From Burkholderia multivorans ATCC BAA-247 (GTDB lineage Bacteria > Pseudomonadota > Gammaproteobacteria > Burkholderiales > Burkholderiaceae), in assembly GCF_000959525.1 (NCBI RefSeq), contig NZ_CP009831.1:496001-560000 (forward strand): a stretch of 64,000 bases of DNA, read 5' to 3'. Within the stretch, counting starts at the first letter, position 1; each line of letters starts with the position of its first letter. The position numbers and the translations under genes are program-made. Shown in pieces: positions 42,663 through 50,655 of the stretch. The notes beneath the pieces are model-generated. The model saw only the letters and a list, made by a program, of their open reading frames with translations. It was not told the origin of the DNA and searched no databases.

Positions 42663-43232
42663 TCATTCCTTGCGGCGCCACTGCGCGAACGGCACCGGCC
42701 GGTGCGGATCGGCGCGCGTGACGGTGACCTGGTCCGGCTTGTCGTCGACCGGGAACGACTCGGTGTCGACTCGGTTCGCGAACAGCCAGCCGTGCGTGCG
42801 CGCGTCGTAGCGGAACGTCACGTAGTCGCTCCAGTGCTGGCCGCATGCGACCTCGTTCTGCACGGTGAAATAGCGCCCCTTGACCGCGAGCCCGTGATCC
42901 GCGACGTCCTCCCGGTCGAACGGATCGCACTGCGGCGCATCGTTCGCGCGCAGCACGACGCTGTCGTTGCGCGCGGCGAGCCGATAGCCGTGATCGGGCC
43001 GTTCCTCGTAGATCAGCAGCGGGCGCGGGGACGGCTGCGCGCGCGTGTCGACCGCCCGATGCACGACGACGAGAAAACTGCGCAGCCCGTTGCCGAGCGC
43101 AGGCCCTTCGCGCGCGATCATCGGCTCATAGCCGGGCGGCAGCTGCGCGGCGATCGCCGGCGGCAAATCGTCGGCGAGCGTGGGGCCGGACAGCGCGGCG
43201 AGAAGCGGAAGCAGCAGGCGAAGCGGTCGCAT
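42663..43232 (-). CDS. Secreted hypothetical protein
   Basis: A 189-residue protein with a signal peptide of about 20 residues ('MRPLRLLLPLLAALSGPTLA', cleavage before Asp-Asp). The mature part begins 'DLPPAIAAQLPPGYEPMIA' and includes 'RSFLVVVHRAVDT', 'PRPLLIYEERPDHGYRLAARND' and two cysteines in 'QCDPFD' and 'EVACGQHWSDYVTFRYD', which could form a disulfide. No family recognised. Related proteins appear in Burkholderia as periplasmic proteins of unknown function, as far as I recall. Divergent from the LysE gene. Confidence 0.65.
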   Translation of the reverse strand: MRPLRLLLPLLAALSGPTLADDLPPAIAAQLPPGYEPMIAREGPALGNGLRSFLVVVHRAVDTRAQPSPRPLLIYEERPDHGYRLAARNDSVVLRANDAPQCDPFDREDVADHGLAVKGRYFTVQNEVACGQHWSDYVTFRYDARTHGWLFANRVDTESFPVDDKPDQVTVTRADPHRPVPFAQWRRKE

Positions 43233-43458
43233 GGCGGTGGGCGGGGCAGGCCGTCGGACAACGGGAACGGACGCGGAACGCGCGCGGCGAGGCGCACGCG
43301 GGCGCGCTCGTCGCGCGGCGCGTGCCTCTACGAGCATAGCAGCGCCCGTCGGTCTTTGCGTCGCGCTTTCAGCCGCGCGCAAGGCGTGCCAGAATCGGCG
43401 GCTGGAACGCAGGAGCGCGCGGCGTCGTCGCGGCGGCGTTTCGTTCGAGGAGACTTCG

Positions 43459-44097
43459 ATGACTGCAACGGCCGCCGTATTCGCGATTCTCGCCGCGCTG
43501 TGGCTCGGCGCCATGATTCCCGGCCCCAGTTTCGTGCTGGTGGCGCGCAATTCGATCGGCCTGTCGCGCCGCGACGGCCTCGCCACCGCGCTCGGCATGG
43601 GTGTCGGCGGCATCGCGTTCGGCGGCGTCGCGCTCGCCGGGCTCTATACGCTGCTGCAGACCGTCGAATGGCTCTATGTCGGGCTCAAGATCGCGGGCGG
43701 CGCGTATCTGATCTACATGGCGTCGAAGATCTGGCGCGGCGCGGATCGCCCGATCGCGATGGACGACTCGCGGGCCGCGCCGGCCGGCAGCGCGCGCAAG
43801 TCGTTCCTGACCGGCCTGACGACGCAGCTCAGCAACCCGAAGACGGCGATCTGGTACGGCAGCATCTTCGCGGCGCTGCTGCCGCAACATCCGCCGCTGT
43901 GGTGCTATCTCGCGCTGCCGCCGCTCGTGTTCGGCGTCGAATTCGGCTGGTACACGATCGTCGCGCTGTGCTTTTCGACGCGGCGGCCGCGCGAACTCTA
44001 TCTGCGCGCGAAGAAATGGGTCGACCGCGTCGCGGCCGGCGCGATCGCGCTGCTCGGCTTGCGGCTGATTCTGAACGCGCCGAAGGTGGGGATCTGA
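43459..44097 (+). CDS. LysE/RhtB-family amino-acid exporter
   Basis: A 212-residue, six-helix exporter. 'LWLGAMIPGPSFVLVARNSIGLSRRDGLATALGMGVGG' is the N-terminal family signature (PGP motif in helix 1), and 'SFLTGLTTQLSNPKTAIWYGSIFAALLP' the conserved central NPK motif. The family exports amino acids or derivatives such as homoserine lactones. GAGGAGA lies 6 bases before the ATG. It precedes the motor operon but is separated from it by 504 bp. Confidence 0.87.
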   Translation: MTATAAVFAILAALWLGAMIPGPSFVLVARNSIGLSRRDGLATALGMGVGGIAFGGVALAGLYTLLQTVEWLYVGLKIAGGAYLIYMASKIWRGADRPIAMDDSRAAPAGSARKSFLTGLTTQLSNPKTAIWYGSIFAALLPQHPPLWCYLALPPLVFGVEFGWYTIVALCFSTRRPRELYLRAKKWVDRVAAGAIALLGLRLILNAPKVGI

Positions 44098-44601
44098 GCG
44101 GTTTGGGTGCTGCTGGGTTGTTCGGCCGGCGGGCGCTGTGGCTGGCGGCGTCGGTCGCAGCGGCGGACGTTGTGCGGCGCGATGCACGGTGCCGCTTTTG
44201 CGCGTCGCTGCTGGCGCAGCGAGCTTGATCGTCGCCGCTTCGGCTTCCGCTCCTTGCCGCTCGCGACGCGATACGGCGTCCCGCCCGTGGCGCGTCACGG
44301 CGGGGCGCGATGTGCGACGGCTCGACCTGGCCGCGCCGTACCTCGTCCGGCGGGCGCGCGCGTACTCGTCCCGTCTCCGATTCCGCTTTCAATCCTCGTC
44401 CTTCCCGGTGGCCATACCGCATCCCGCCCATCGCGCTCCAACCCGACGCCCGATGCGCGACGACTCGACCTCGCCGCGCCATCCCTTGCCCGACGGGCGT
44501 TCGCGCGCATTCGCGACTTCGGTTCGCACGCCGCTTCCGCGATTCTCGCGGTCGACCGCGCGTCGGCGTGTAAACTGCTGCCTTTTTTGACTGTCTGCAG
44601 C
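44098..44601. other. Intergenic region upstream of the motor operon, with degenerate direct repeat and -10 box
   Basis: 504 bp without a supported gene, although frames stay open. About 95 bases starting at 44271 (ATAC..TCCCGCCC..GATG.GCGACG.CTCGACCT) recur imperfectly 142 bases later, from 44413 to about 44505. TAAACT at 44571-44576 is a good -10 element 26 bases before the DUF3348 start; no convincing -35. TTTTTT at 44583-44588 lies in the short leader. Confidence 0.45.
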
Positions 44602-45360
44602 ATGGTGCAAGCTCCTCCACGCGCTACGCTGAGCGGTCCGACCCTCGTTCGGCTGCTTGCGCGCATCGTCGATGCCGACGTCGCGGCTTCGCCGCAGACG
44701 CTGTCGGACCGGCTGAGCCAGTGGCTCGGCTGGACCGACGCGATCACGCTGTCGTCGGCGCTGAACGCGAGCCCGCCCGGCGTCGCGGCCGGCGTACGCG
44801 GCCACGACGCGGAGCGCGACTGCGCGCGCGTGCGTCACGACCTCGCGCAGGCGATCACGGCGCTGAACCGTCCGCGCGCGCGACGCCGTCCCGGCGAACT
44901 GCCGCCGCCCGCCGCGGACACGGCCGATTTCGCGGATTTCCGGCAGCGCTATCTGCAGCTGCAGCAGGAGATGGAAACGGCGATCGGCCAGTTGCGCGGC
45001 CGGCTGCGCGTCGCGCTCGCCGCGCGCTCGTCCGGAATGGCGCGGCTCGCGACGCTCGACGCGATCATGGAGCGCGTGCTCGGCGCGCGCGAGCGCAGCC
45101 TGCTGTCGACCGTGCCCGCGCTGCTCGGCACGCGCTTCGAGCGGCTTCGCGAAGCGGAACGGCAGGCGCTCGCCGAGGCGTCCGCCGAGCCGGATGGCGA
45201 CGCGCCCGCCGATGCGAGCGTCGCGGCGCAGCCGCCCGCGGCCACGCCCGGCGCATGGCTCGACACGTTCCGCGACGAGATGCAAAGCGTGCTGCTCGCC
45301 GAACTCGAAGTGCGGTTTCAAACGGTGGAAGGGCTGCTCGCGGCCCTTCGTACCTGCTAG
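44602..45360 (+). CDS. DUF3348 family protein, first gene of the putative motor operon
   Basis: A 252-residue cytosolic protein beginning 'MVQAPPRATLSGPTLVRLLARIVDADVAASPQTLSDRLSQWLGWTDAITLSSAL', which I recognise as DUF3348. The middle (about 70-150) contains 'FADFRQRYLQLQQEMETAIGQLRGRLRVALAARSSGMARLATLDAIME' helices and the end is helical ('WLDTFRDEMQSVLLAELEVRFQTVEGLLAALR'). No signal peptide or catalytic motif. It is 12 bp upstream of the MotA-like gene and always appears, as far as I recall, with the same three partners in Burkholderiales, so it is probably an assembly or effector factor of that membrane complex. The frame extends upstream to 44107 but only the Met at 44602 matches the family start. 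Confidence 0.8.
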   Translation: MVQAPPRATLSGPTLVRLLARIVDADVAASPQTLSDRLSQWLGWTDAITLSSALNASPPGVAAGVRGHDAERDCARVRHDLAQAITALNRPRARRRPGELPPPAADTADFADFRQRYLQLQQEMETAIGQLRGRLRVALAARSSGMARLATLDAIMERVLGARERSLLSTVPALLGTRFERLREAERQALAEASAEPDGDAPADASVAAQPPAATPGAWLDTFRDEMQSVLLAELEVRFQTVEGLLAALRTC

Positions 45361-45372
45361 GTCTGTCTACAT

Positions 45373-48300
45373 ATGTCCAGAATTCGTATTGATCTCGTTG
45401 TCTTCGCTGCCGGTCTGCTCGCCGTGTGCTGGATCGCCGCCGGCTATGTCGGATCGAATCCGCTCGCGTCGGCCGTCACGCTGCTGATCGGCGCATGCTA
45501 CGTCGCGGGCGCGTGGGAACTGCTGCGCTACCGGCAGGCGACCGCGGCGCTGTCGCGCGCGGTCGCGGCGCTCGCCGAGCCGCCGGCGCGGCTCAACGCG
45601 TGGCTCGACACGCTGCCGGCCGGCCTGCGCGGCGCGGTGCGTGCGCGCGTCGACGGCACGCGCGTCGCGCTGCCGGGCCCGGCACTGACGCCCTATCTCG
45701 TCGGTCTGCTCGTGCTGCTCGGCATGCTCGGCACGCTGCTCGGGATGGTCGTGACGCTGAAGGGCACGGGCGCCGCGCTCGAAAGCGCGACCGATCTCGA
45801 TGCGATTCGCGCCTCGCTCATTGCGCCCGTGAAGGGGCTCGGGTTCGCGTTCGGCACGTCGATCGCCGGCGTCGCGACGTCCGCGATGCTCGGGTTGCTG
45901 TCGGCGCTCGTGCGCCGCGAGCGCAGCGAGGCCGCGCAGCAGCTCGACGCGCGGATCGCGACGACGCTGCGCGTGCATACGCCCGCGCATCGGCGCGACG
46001 AATCGTTCCGCTTGCTGCAGCAGCAGGCCGACACGATGCCCGCGCTGGTCGACCGGCTGCAGACGATGATGACGACGCTCGAGGCGCGCAGCGTCGCGCT
46101 GCACGAGCGTCAGCTCGAAAGCCAGCAGGCGTTCTTCGACCGCACCGAGCAGGCGTATGCGCGTCTCGCGTCGAGCGTCGGCGCATCGCTGCAGGAAAGC
46201 GCGGCCGAAAGCGCGCGCGTGGCCGGTGCCGCGCTGCAGCCGGTCGTCGCCGCGACGATGACAGGGCTCGCGCAGGAAATGGCGGCGCTGCGCGACACGG
46301 TGTCGGGCGCGGTGCAGCGTCAGCTCGACGGCCTGACGAACGGTTTCGAGGCCGCGACCGCAAACGTGACGGCCGCGTGGCATCGCGCGCTCGACGCGCA
46401 GCGCAGTGCCGGCGATGCGGTCGCACAGCGGCTCGACACGACGCTCGGCCAGTTCGCCGACACGTTCGCGCAGCGCTCGGCGGACTTGCTCGACGGCGTC
46501 GCGACGCGCCTCGAATCGACCGAAGGCCGTCTCGCGGATGCGTGGCGCGATGCCTTGTCGCGTCAGGAGCAGGTCGGCGAAACGCTGGCCGGCCAGCATG
46601 CGCGCGCATTGAGCGACGCGGCAGCGACGTTCGAGCGCCATTCGGCGTCGACGCTCGCCGCGATGCGCGACGCGCACACGCATCTGCAGACCGAACTCTC
46701 CGCGCGCGATGCGCAGCGGCTCGCCGCATGGAACGACTCGCTCGCCGCGATGGCCGCGAAGCTCGGCGACGAATGGCAACGCGCGGGCGCGAAGAGCGCC
46801 GACCGTCAGCAGGAAATCTGCGACGCGCTCGCGCAAACGACACGCGATCTCGCTGCGCAAGCCGCCACCTTCGAACAACGCTCGAACGATCTGCTGACGA
46901 CGATTCGCGACTCGCACACCGGTCTGCAGACGCAGCTCGCCGCGCGCGACGAAGAGCGTCTGTCCGCATGGAATGAATCGCTGGCCGCGATGGCGGCGAA
47001 GCTCGGTGACGAATGGCAGCGTGCGGGCGTACACAGCGCCGGCCGTCAGCAGGAAATCTGCGATGCACTCGCCCAAACGACGCGCGATCTCGCTGCACAA
47101 GCCGCGACCTTCGAACAACGTTCGAACGATCTCCTGACGACGATCCGCGACTCGCACACCGGCCTGCAAACGCAGCTTGCCGCACGCGACGAAGAACGTC
47201 TGTCCGCATGGAACGAATCGCTCGCTGCGATGGCGGCGAAGCTCGGTGACGAATGGCAGCGCGCGGGTGTACACAGCGCAGGCCGTCAACAGGAAATCTG
47301 CGACGCGCTCGCACAAACGACGCGCGATCTCGCTGCACAGGCCGCCACCTTCGAACAACGCTCGAACGATCTGCTGACGACGATTCGCGACTCGCACACC
47401 GGCCTGCAGACGCAGCTCGCCGCGCGCGACGAAGAGCGTCTGTCCGCATGGAATGAATCGCTGGCCGCGATGGCGGCGAAGCTCGGCGACGAATGGCAGC
47501 GCGCGGGCGTACACAGCGCCGGCCGTCAACAGGAAATCTGCGACGCGCTTGCACAAACGACGCGCGATCTCGCCGCACAAGCTGCCACCTTCGAACAACG
47601 CTCGAACGATCTGCTGACGACGATTCGCGACTCGCATACCGGCCTGCAAACGCAGCTTGCCGCGCGCGACGAACAACGACTGTCCGCTTGGAACGACTCG
47701 CTCGCCGCGATGGCCGCCGCGCTGCGCGACGAATGGCAGCAGGCGAGCGCACACGCAGCCGCGCGTCAGCAGGACATCTGCGATACGCTCGCGCGCACCG
47801 CGAACGACATCGCCGCGCAGGCGCAGGCACAGGCGAGCGACACGATCAACGAGATCGGGCGGCTCGTGCAGGCCGCATCGGAAGCGCCGAAGGCGGCGGC
47901 CGACGTCGTCGCCGAACTGCGTCAGCGGCTCTCGGAGAGCATGGTGCGCGACACCGCGATGCTCGAAGAACGCAGCCGTTTGCTCGCGACGCTCGAAACG
48001 CTGCTCGGCGCGGTCAACCACGCGTCGACCGAACAGCGCGCGGCGATCGACGCGCTCGTCAGCACCTCGGCCGATCTGCTCGACCGGATCGGCACGCGCT
48101 TCAACGACACGGTCGACGCGCAAAGCCGCAAGCTCGATGCAGTCGCCGCGCAGGTGACGGCCGGTGCGGTCGACGTCGCGAGCCTCGGCGATGCGTTCGG
48201 CGCGGCCGTGCAGGTATTCGGCGAGTCGAACGACAAGCTGCTCGCGCATCTGCAGCGCATCGAGGCCGCGCTCGAGAAGTCGCTCGCGCGCAGCGACGAA

Positions 48301-48420
48301 CAGCTCGAGTACTACGTCGCGCAGGCGCGCGAGGTGATCGATCTGAGCATGATGTCGCAGAAGCAGATCGTCGAAGATTTGCAGCAGATCGCCGGGCGGC
48401 GCACTTCCGTCGGAGCGTAA
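45373..48420 (+). CDS. MotA/ExbB/ZorA-like channel subunit with repetitive coiled-coil tail (DUF802)
   Basis: A 1015-residue protein. Four membrane helices: about 8-25, 32-50, 107-128 ('LVGLLVLLGMLGTLLGMVVTLKG') and 156-180 ('GLGFAFGTSIAGVATSAMLGLLSAL'); the last two carry the MotA/TolQ/ExbB proton-channel pattern. Residues about 185-1000 are an uninterrupted Ala/Gln/Glu/Arg-rich helical tail without prolines. Residues 444-763 are four almost identical 80-residue units ('ARDEERLSAWNESLAAMAAK..EICDALAQTTRDL..'), with a decaying fifth to about 843; DUF802 is known as a repeated region. The layout equals that of ZorA from Zorya: channel core plus long cytoplasmic tail. Encoded 3 bp before the MotB-like partner. 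Confidence 0.82.
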   Translation: MSRIRIDLVVFAAGLLAVCWIAAGYVGSNPLASAVTLLIGACYVAGAWELLRYRQATAALSRAVAALAEPPARLNAWLDTLPAGLRGAVRARVDGTRVALPGPALTPYLVGLLVLLGMLGTLLGMVVTLKGTGAALESATDLDAIRASLIAPVKGLGFAFGTSIAGVATSAMLGLLSALVRRERSEAAQQLDARIATTLRVHTPAHRRDESFRLLQQQADTMPALVDRLQTMMTTLEARSVALHERQLESQQAFFDRTEQAYARLASSVGASLQESAAESARVAGAALQPVVAATMTGLAQEMAALRDTVSGAVQRQLDGLTNGFEAATANVTAAWHRALDAQRSAGDAVAQRLDTTLGQFADTFAQRSADLLDGVATRLESTEGRLADAWRDALSRQEQVGETLAGQHARALSDAAATFERHSASTLAAMRDAHTHLQTELSARDAQRLAAWNDSLAAMAAKLGDEWQRAGAKSADRQQEICDALAQTTRDLAAQAATFEQRSNDLLTTIRDSHTGLQTQLAARDEERLSAWNESLAAMAAKLGDEWQRAGVHSAGRQQEICDALAQTTRDLAAQAATFEQRSNDLLTTIRDSHTGLQTQLAARDEERLSAWNESLAAMAAKLGDEWQRAGVHSAGRQQEICDALAQTTRDLAAQAATFEQRSNDLLTTIRDSHTGLQTQLAARDEERLSAWNESLAAMAAKLGDEWQRAGVHSAGRQQEICDALAQTTRDLAAQAATFEQRSNDLLTTIRDSHTGLQTQLAARDEQRLSAWNDSLAAMAAALRDEWQQASAHAAARQQDICDTLARTANDIAAQAQAQASDTINEIGRLVQAASEAPKAAADVVAELRQRLSESMVRDTAMLEERSRLLATLETLLGAVNHASTEQRAAIDALVSTSADLLDRIGTRFNDTVDAQSRKLDAVAAQVTAGAVDVASLGDAFGAAVQVFGESNDKLLAHLQRIEAALEKSLARSDEQLEYYVAQAREVIDLSMMSQKQIVEDLQQIAGRRTSVGA
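46702..47901 (+). repeat. 240-bp in-frame tandem repeats, four near-identical plus one decayed
   Basis: Units at 46702-46941, 46942-47181, 47182-47421, 47422-47661 and a diverged fifth to about 47901. The period is exactly 240 bp (80 codons). The central units differ mostly at synonymous third positions, while units at the edges carry amino-acid changes, the expected pattern when internal copies are homogenised by recombination. Confidence 0.92.
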
Positions 48421-48423
48421 GCG

Positions 48424-49068
48424 ATGCACGAGGAAATCGACGGCGGCGCGGAAGCCGCGCCGGTCTGGCCCGCGTTCGCCGACCTGATGTCGGTGCTGCT
48501 CGGCGCGTTCGTGCTGATCCTCGTCGGCGTGATCGGCATGCAGCTGCAGCTGACGTCGAAGCTCGAGGAAGCCGTGCGTGCGCGCCAGCAGGAAGCGCAG
48601 CAGCGCAAGACGCTCGAACAGGCGCTCGCGGGGCCGCTTGCGGCCGGCCGCGTGACGCTCGTGAACGGGCGTATCGGGATCGCCGGCAACCTGCTGTTCG
48701 CGCTGAACTCCGACCAGCTGCAGCCGGACGGCCGCGAACTGCTGAAGACGCTCGCCGGCCCGCTCGCCGCGTATCTGAAGACGCGCGATCAGATCCTGAT
48801 GGTCAGCGGCTTCGCGGACGATCAGCAGGTGCGCGCCGGCAACCGGATGTTTGCGGACAACTGGGAGCTGTCGGCGAAACGTGCGCTGACGGTCACGCGC
48901 GCGCTGATCGATGAGGGCGTCCCGGCGTCGTCGGTGTTCGCGGCCGCGTTCGGATCCGAGCAGCCGGTCAGCTCGAATGCCGACGACGAAGGCCGCGCGA
49001 AGAACCGCCGCGTCGAGATCGCGCCGGTCCCGCGCAAGTCCGCCTCGAACGGAGGGCCGGCGCGGTGA
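48424..49068 (+). CDS. MotB/OmpA-like stator subunit
   Basis: A 214-residue protein with a short cytoplasmic N-terminus, one membrane helix 'FADLMSVLLGAFVLILVGVIG' at 18-38 and a C-terminal OmpA/MotB peptidoglycan-binding domain at about 85-205 ('LLFALNSDQLQPDGRELLKTLAG', 'VSGFADDQQV', 'NRRVEIAPV'). Asp20 at the start of the helix corresponds to the proton-accepting aspartate of MotB (Asp32 in E. coli numbering) and ZorB. A linker of about 40 residues rich in Glu/Gln/Arg connects helix and domain, a possible plug. It should assemble with the MotA-like subunit as a 5:2 rotary stator unit. Stop overlaps the next start as GTGA. Confidence 0.85.
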   Translation: MHEEIDGGAEAAPVWPAFADLMSVLLGAFVLILVGVIGMQLQLTSKLEEAVRARQQEAQQRKTLEQALAGPLAAGRVTLVNGRIGIAGNLLFALNSDQLQPDGRELLKTLAGPLAAYLKTRDQILMVSGFADDQQVRAGNRMFADNWELSAKRALTVTRALIDEGVPASSVFAAAFGSEQPVSSNADDEGRAKNRRVEIAPVPRKSASNGGPAR

Positions 49069-49706
49069 CGATCGACGCGACGCAGGTGCGCACGATGCTC
49101 GATGCATGGCGCGAGCAGGGCGCGGCGCGGCTCGATCCGGTGCGCTTCCATCGGCTCGACGCGCTCGAACGGCGCGCGGCCGCACTCGACGGCGACGCGC
49201 GCCGGCTGCTCGACGCGCGGCTCGCCGCGCTGGCCGACGAATACGCGCAGCTCGTCGCCCGCACACCGGTGCCGGCCGAACCGGACGCGCCGCAAGCGCA
49301 TGCCGCGCCCGCGCGCGCCTCGTCGCGCGGCGCGCTGGCCGGACTCGTCGAGCGGCTCTCGCGCGACGCGCAGGCGGACCGGCGTGGCATCGATCCCGAA
49401 CTCGTCGACTATTTCCGCGCGACCTGGGCGAAGGTCCGCACCGAACAGCAGTATCGGCAATCGCTCGACCAGGTTCCGCGCAATGCGGGGCCGCTCAATT
49501 CGAACAGCCTCGTGCACCGGTCGCTGTCGACGATGCGCGAGCTGTCGCCCGCGTATCTGCAGCAGTTCCTCTCGTATGTCGATGCGCTCGCGTGTCTCGA
49601 GGATCTCGTCGGCGCCGGCGCGCAGCCCGACAAGGAGGCGGCGCGCACGAAGACGGCGAAGCCCGCGAAGCCGGCGAAGAAGGGCACGCGCACGCGCGTA
49701 CGCTAG
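49065..49706 (+). CDS. DUF2894 family protein, last gene of the putative motor operon
   Basis: A 213-residue cytosolic protein starting at GTG 49065 (GGAGGG at 49051-49056). 'VRTMLDAWREQGAARLDPVRFHRLDALERRAAALDGDARRLLDARLAALADEYAQLV' is the DUF2894 signature. The middle part has 'RATWAKVRTEQQYRQSLDQVPRNAGPLNSNSLVHRSLSTMRELSPAYLQQFLSYVDAL' helices; the C-terminus is a Lys/Ala/Arg-rich tail ('KTAKPAKPAKKGTRTRVR') that could bind nucleic acid or membranes. It is translationally coupled to the MotB-like gene. Function unknown; probable cytoplasmic partner of the long tail of the channel subunit. Confidence 0.8.
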   Translation: MTIDATQVRTMLDAWREQGAARLDPVRFHRLDALERRAAALDGDARRLLDARLAALADEYAQLVARTPVPAEPDAPQAHAAPARASSRGALAGLVERLSRDAQADRRGIDPELVDYFRATWAKVRTEQQYRQSLDQVPRNAGPLNSNSLVHRSLSTMRELSPAYLQQFLSYVDALACLEDLVGAGAQPDKEAARTKTAKPAKPAKKGTRTRVR

Positions 49707-50332
49707 CGCCGCGACGGCAGCGCTAACGGCATCGCATTGCTGCTGTCCGGCGCGCCGCATACGGCATTCGTCATCGCGGTCGCGCGCGCCAGTTCGTCGA
49801 GCGTCCATCCACGGCCGAGCAAGAGGCGCCGCGTGTGCAGCGCATCGTGTACCTGCGTCGCAACGGCTTCGCCGAGATAGCGCAGCGCGCGGCCTTCGAC
49901 GTCGACGAAGCCGTGCCGGTACTCGTGTGCGAGCGCGTTCCACAGCTGCGCCGCGCCGACCGACTGCCGCGCGCCGCTGATCAGGCACTGCCCTGCGTCG
50001 AGCGCCCATCGATAGAGCGCGGTCGCGAGCCCGCGGCGCTGCATCGATCCGCGCAGCCGCGTATGCGGCGCGCGCAGATGACGATCGGCGCGACGCGGGA
50101 TTTCCGGCAGCCGGTTGAACACCGTGTAGCCGGCCAGTTCGCGCGCGGCCGGATTTTCCACGTAAAGAAAGTATTCGCCGTCCGCTTCGCGGTGGCGCAC
50201 GATCAGGCCCGAGTCGCCGAGCGCGACGGCCGGCAGGCCGTGCAAGCGGTGGCCGCGCTCGTGCAGACGCGCGTAGAGCGCGTCGAGTTCATCGTCGATG
50301 TCGTGCTGGGCATGCTGTACGTCGATGCGCAT
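49703..50332 (-). CDS. GNAT-like hypothetical protein
   Basis: A 209-residue protein overlapping the DUF2894 gene tail-to-tail by four bases. 'MQRRGLATALYRWALDAGQCLISGARQSVGAAQLWNALA' resembles the acetyl-CoA motif and C-terminal part of GNAT acetyltransferases; the N-terminal half ('HRLHGLPAVALGDSGLIVRHREADGEYFLYVENPAARELAGYTVFNRLPE') would be the antiparallel sheet. Such remote GNAT folds occur in phage-type and plasmid-type proteins. No Shine-Dalgarno sequence precedes the ATG at 50332; instead a hairpin with a TTTT run lies right before it, so expression may depend on readthrough or on an internal start. Confidence 0.55.
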   Translation of the reverse strand: MRIDVQHAQHDIDDELDALYARLHERGHRLHGLPAVALGDSGLIVRHREADGEYFLYVENPAARELAGYTVFNRLPEIPRRADRHLRAPHTRLRGSMQRRGLATALYRWALDAGQCLISGARQSVGAAQLWNALAHEYRHGFVDVEGRALRYLGEAVATQVHDALHTRRLLLGRGWTLDELARATAMTNAVCGAPDSSNAMPLALPSRR

Positions 50333-50341
50333 GGCAAAAGG

Positions 50342-50356
50342 CGCCCGTCCCGGGCG
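50342..50356 (-). terminator. Hairpin with T-run upstream of the GNAT-like gene
   Basis: CGCCCG-TCC-CGGGCG on the plus strand (50342-50356); read on the minus strand the stem is followed by CC and TTTT, 10 bases before the ATG of the downstream gene. It could terminate transcription coming from the small gene at 50438-50524. Confidence 0.45.
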
Positions 50357-50399
50357 TATCGAGAAGGTGGTTCATCGCAATAGGGAAAACGGAATGGAA

Positions 50400-50434
50400 G
50401 CGGCCCCCGTGCTCGACGCGCGAGCCGGGGCCGC
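50400..50434 (-). terminator. Terminator hairpin of the 28-residue peptide gene
   Basis: GCGGCCCC (50400-50407) pairs with GGGGCCGC (50427-50434), with a second inner stem GCTCG/CGAGC. It starts three bases after the peptide stop codon (minus strand). The sequence behind it (CTTCCATTCCGTTTTCCC on the minus strand) is T-rich for this genome. Confidence 0.6.
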
Positions 50435-50437
50435 GAA

Positions 50438-50524
50438 TCAGCTGGGGATGTGCTGGAAACCGGCGGCGATCGCGGCGAGGCCCGCGATGCAGAGTCCGAA
50501 CAGGATCACGATTTTGTGGATCAC
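50438..50524 (-). CDS. 28-residue single-helix membrane peptide
   Basis: GTG at 50524 to TGA at 50438-50440. The product begins V/M-I-H-K, continues with a hydrophobic helix ('IVILFGLCIAGLAAIAAGF') and ends 'QHIPS'. A strong AGGAGAG (plus 50528-50534) is placed five to six bases before the GTG, a predicted promoter stands at 50656-50684 and a hairpin terminator follows the stop, so the unit looks complete. A positively charged N-terminus and a single 19-residue helix predict an inner-membrane peptide with its C-terminus outside. It is too short for routine ORF calling. Function unknown: accessory subunit of a membrane complex, or a type I toxin-like peptide. Confidence 0.62.
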   Translation of the reverse strand: MIHKIVILFGLCIAGLAAIAAGFQHIPS

Positions 50525-50649
50525 GCCTCTCTCCTCAAGAACGCGCGGCGCGCAACGGCGGTGCCGCGGAGACGGTGACGACGGGCGACGCCCGTGCGGC
50601 CATCGTACGTAGCGATGGTCGGTGTCCGCGCATCGGTTGCGCGCGGACG
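50525..50649 (-). ncRNA. Structured leader of the 28-residue peptide gene
   Basis: Three consecutive perfect stem-loops in the predicted 125-nt leader: GTCCGCGC/GCGCGGAC (50624-50631 with 50641-50648), CCATCG/CGATGG (50600-50605 with 50613-50618) and ACGGGC/GCCCGT (50581-50586 with 50590-50595). The first stem begins at the predicted transcript 5-prime end. Could be a stabilising or regulatory RNA; no known riboswitch motif recognised. Confidence 0.45.
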
Positions 50650-50655
50650 GTCAGC

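Noticed and set aside
45367-49266. Antisense open frame of 1299 codons opposite the motor operon
   Set aside because: Mirror of the MotA-like repeat gene; its apparent repeats are the complement of the real ones and composition is non-protein-like.
44602-49706. A complete Zorya defence system
   Set aside because: Only the ZorA/ZorB-like pair is present. No ZorC, ZorD helicase-nuclease or ZorE was found on either side.
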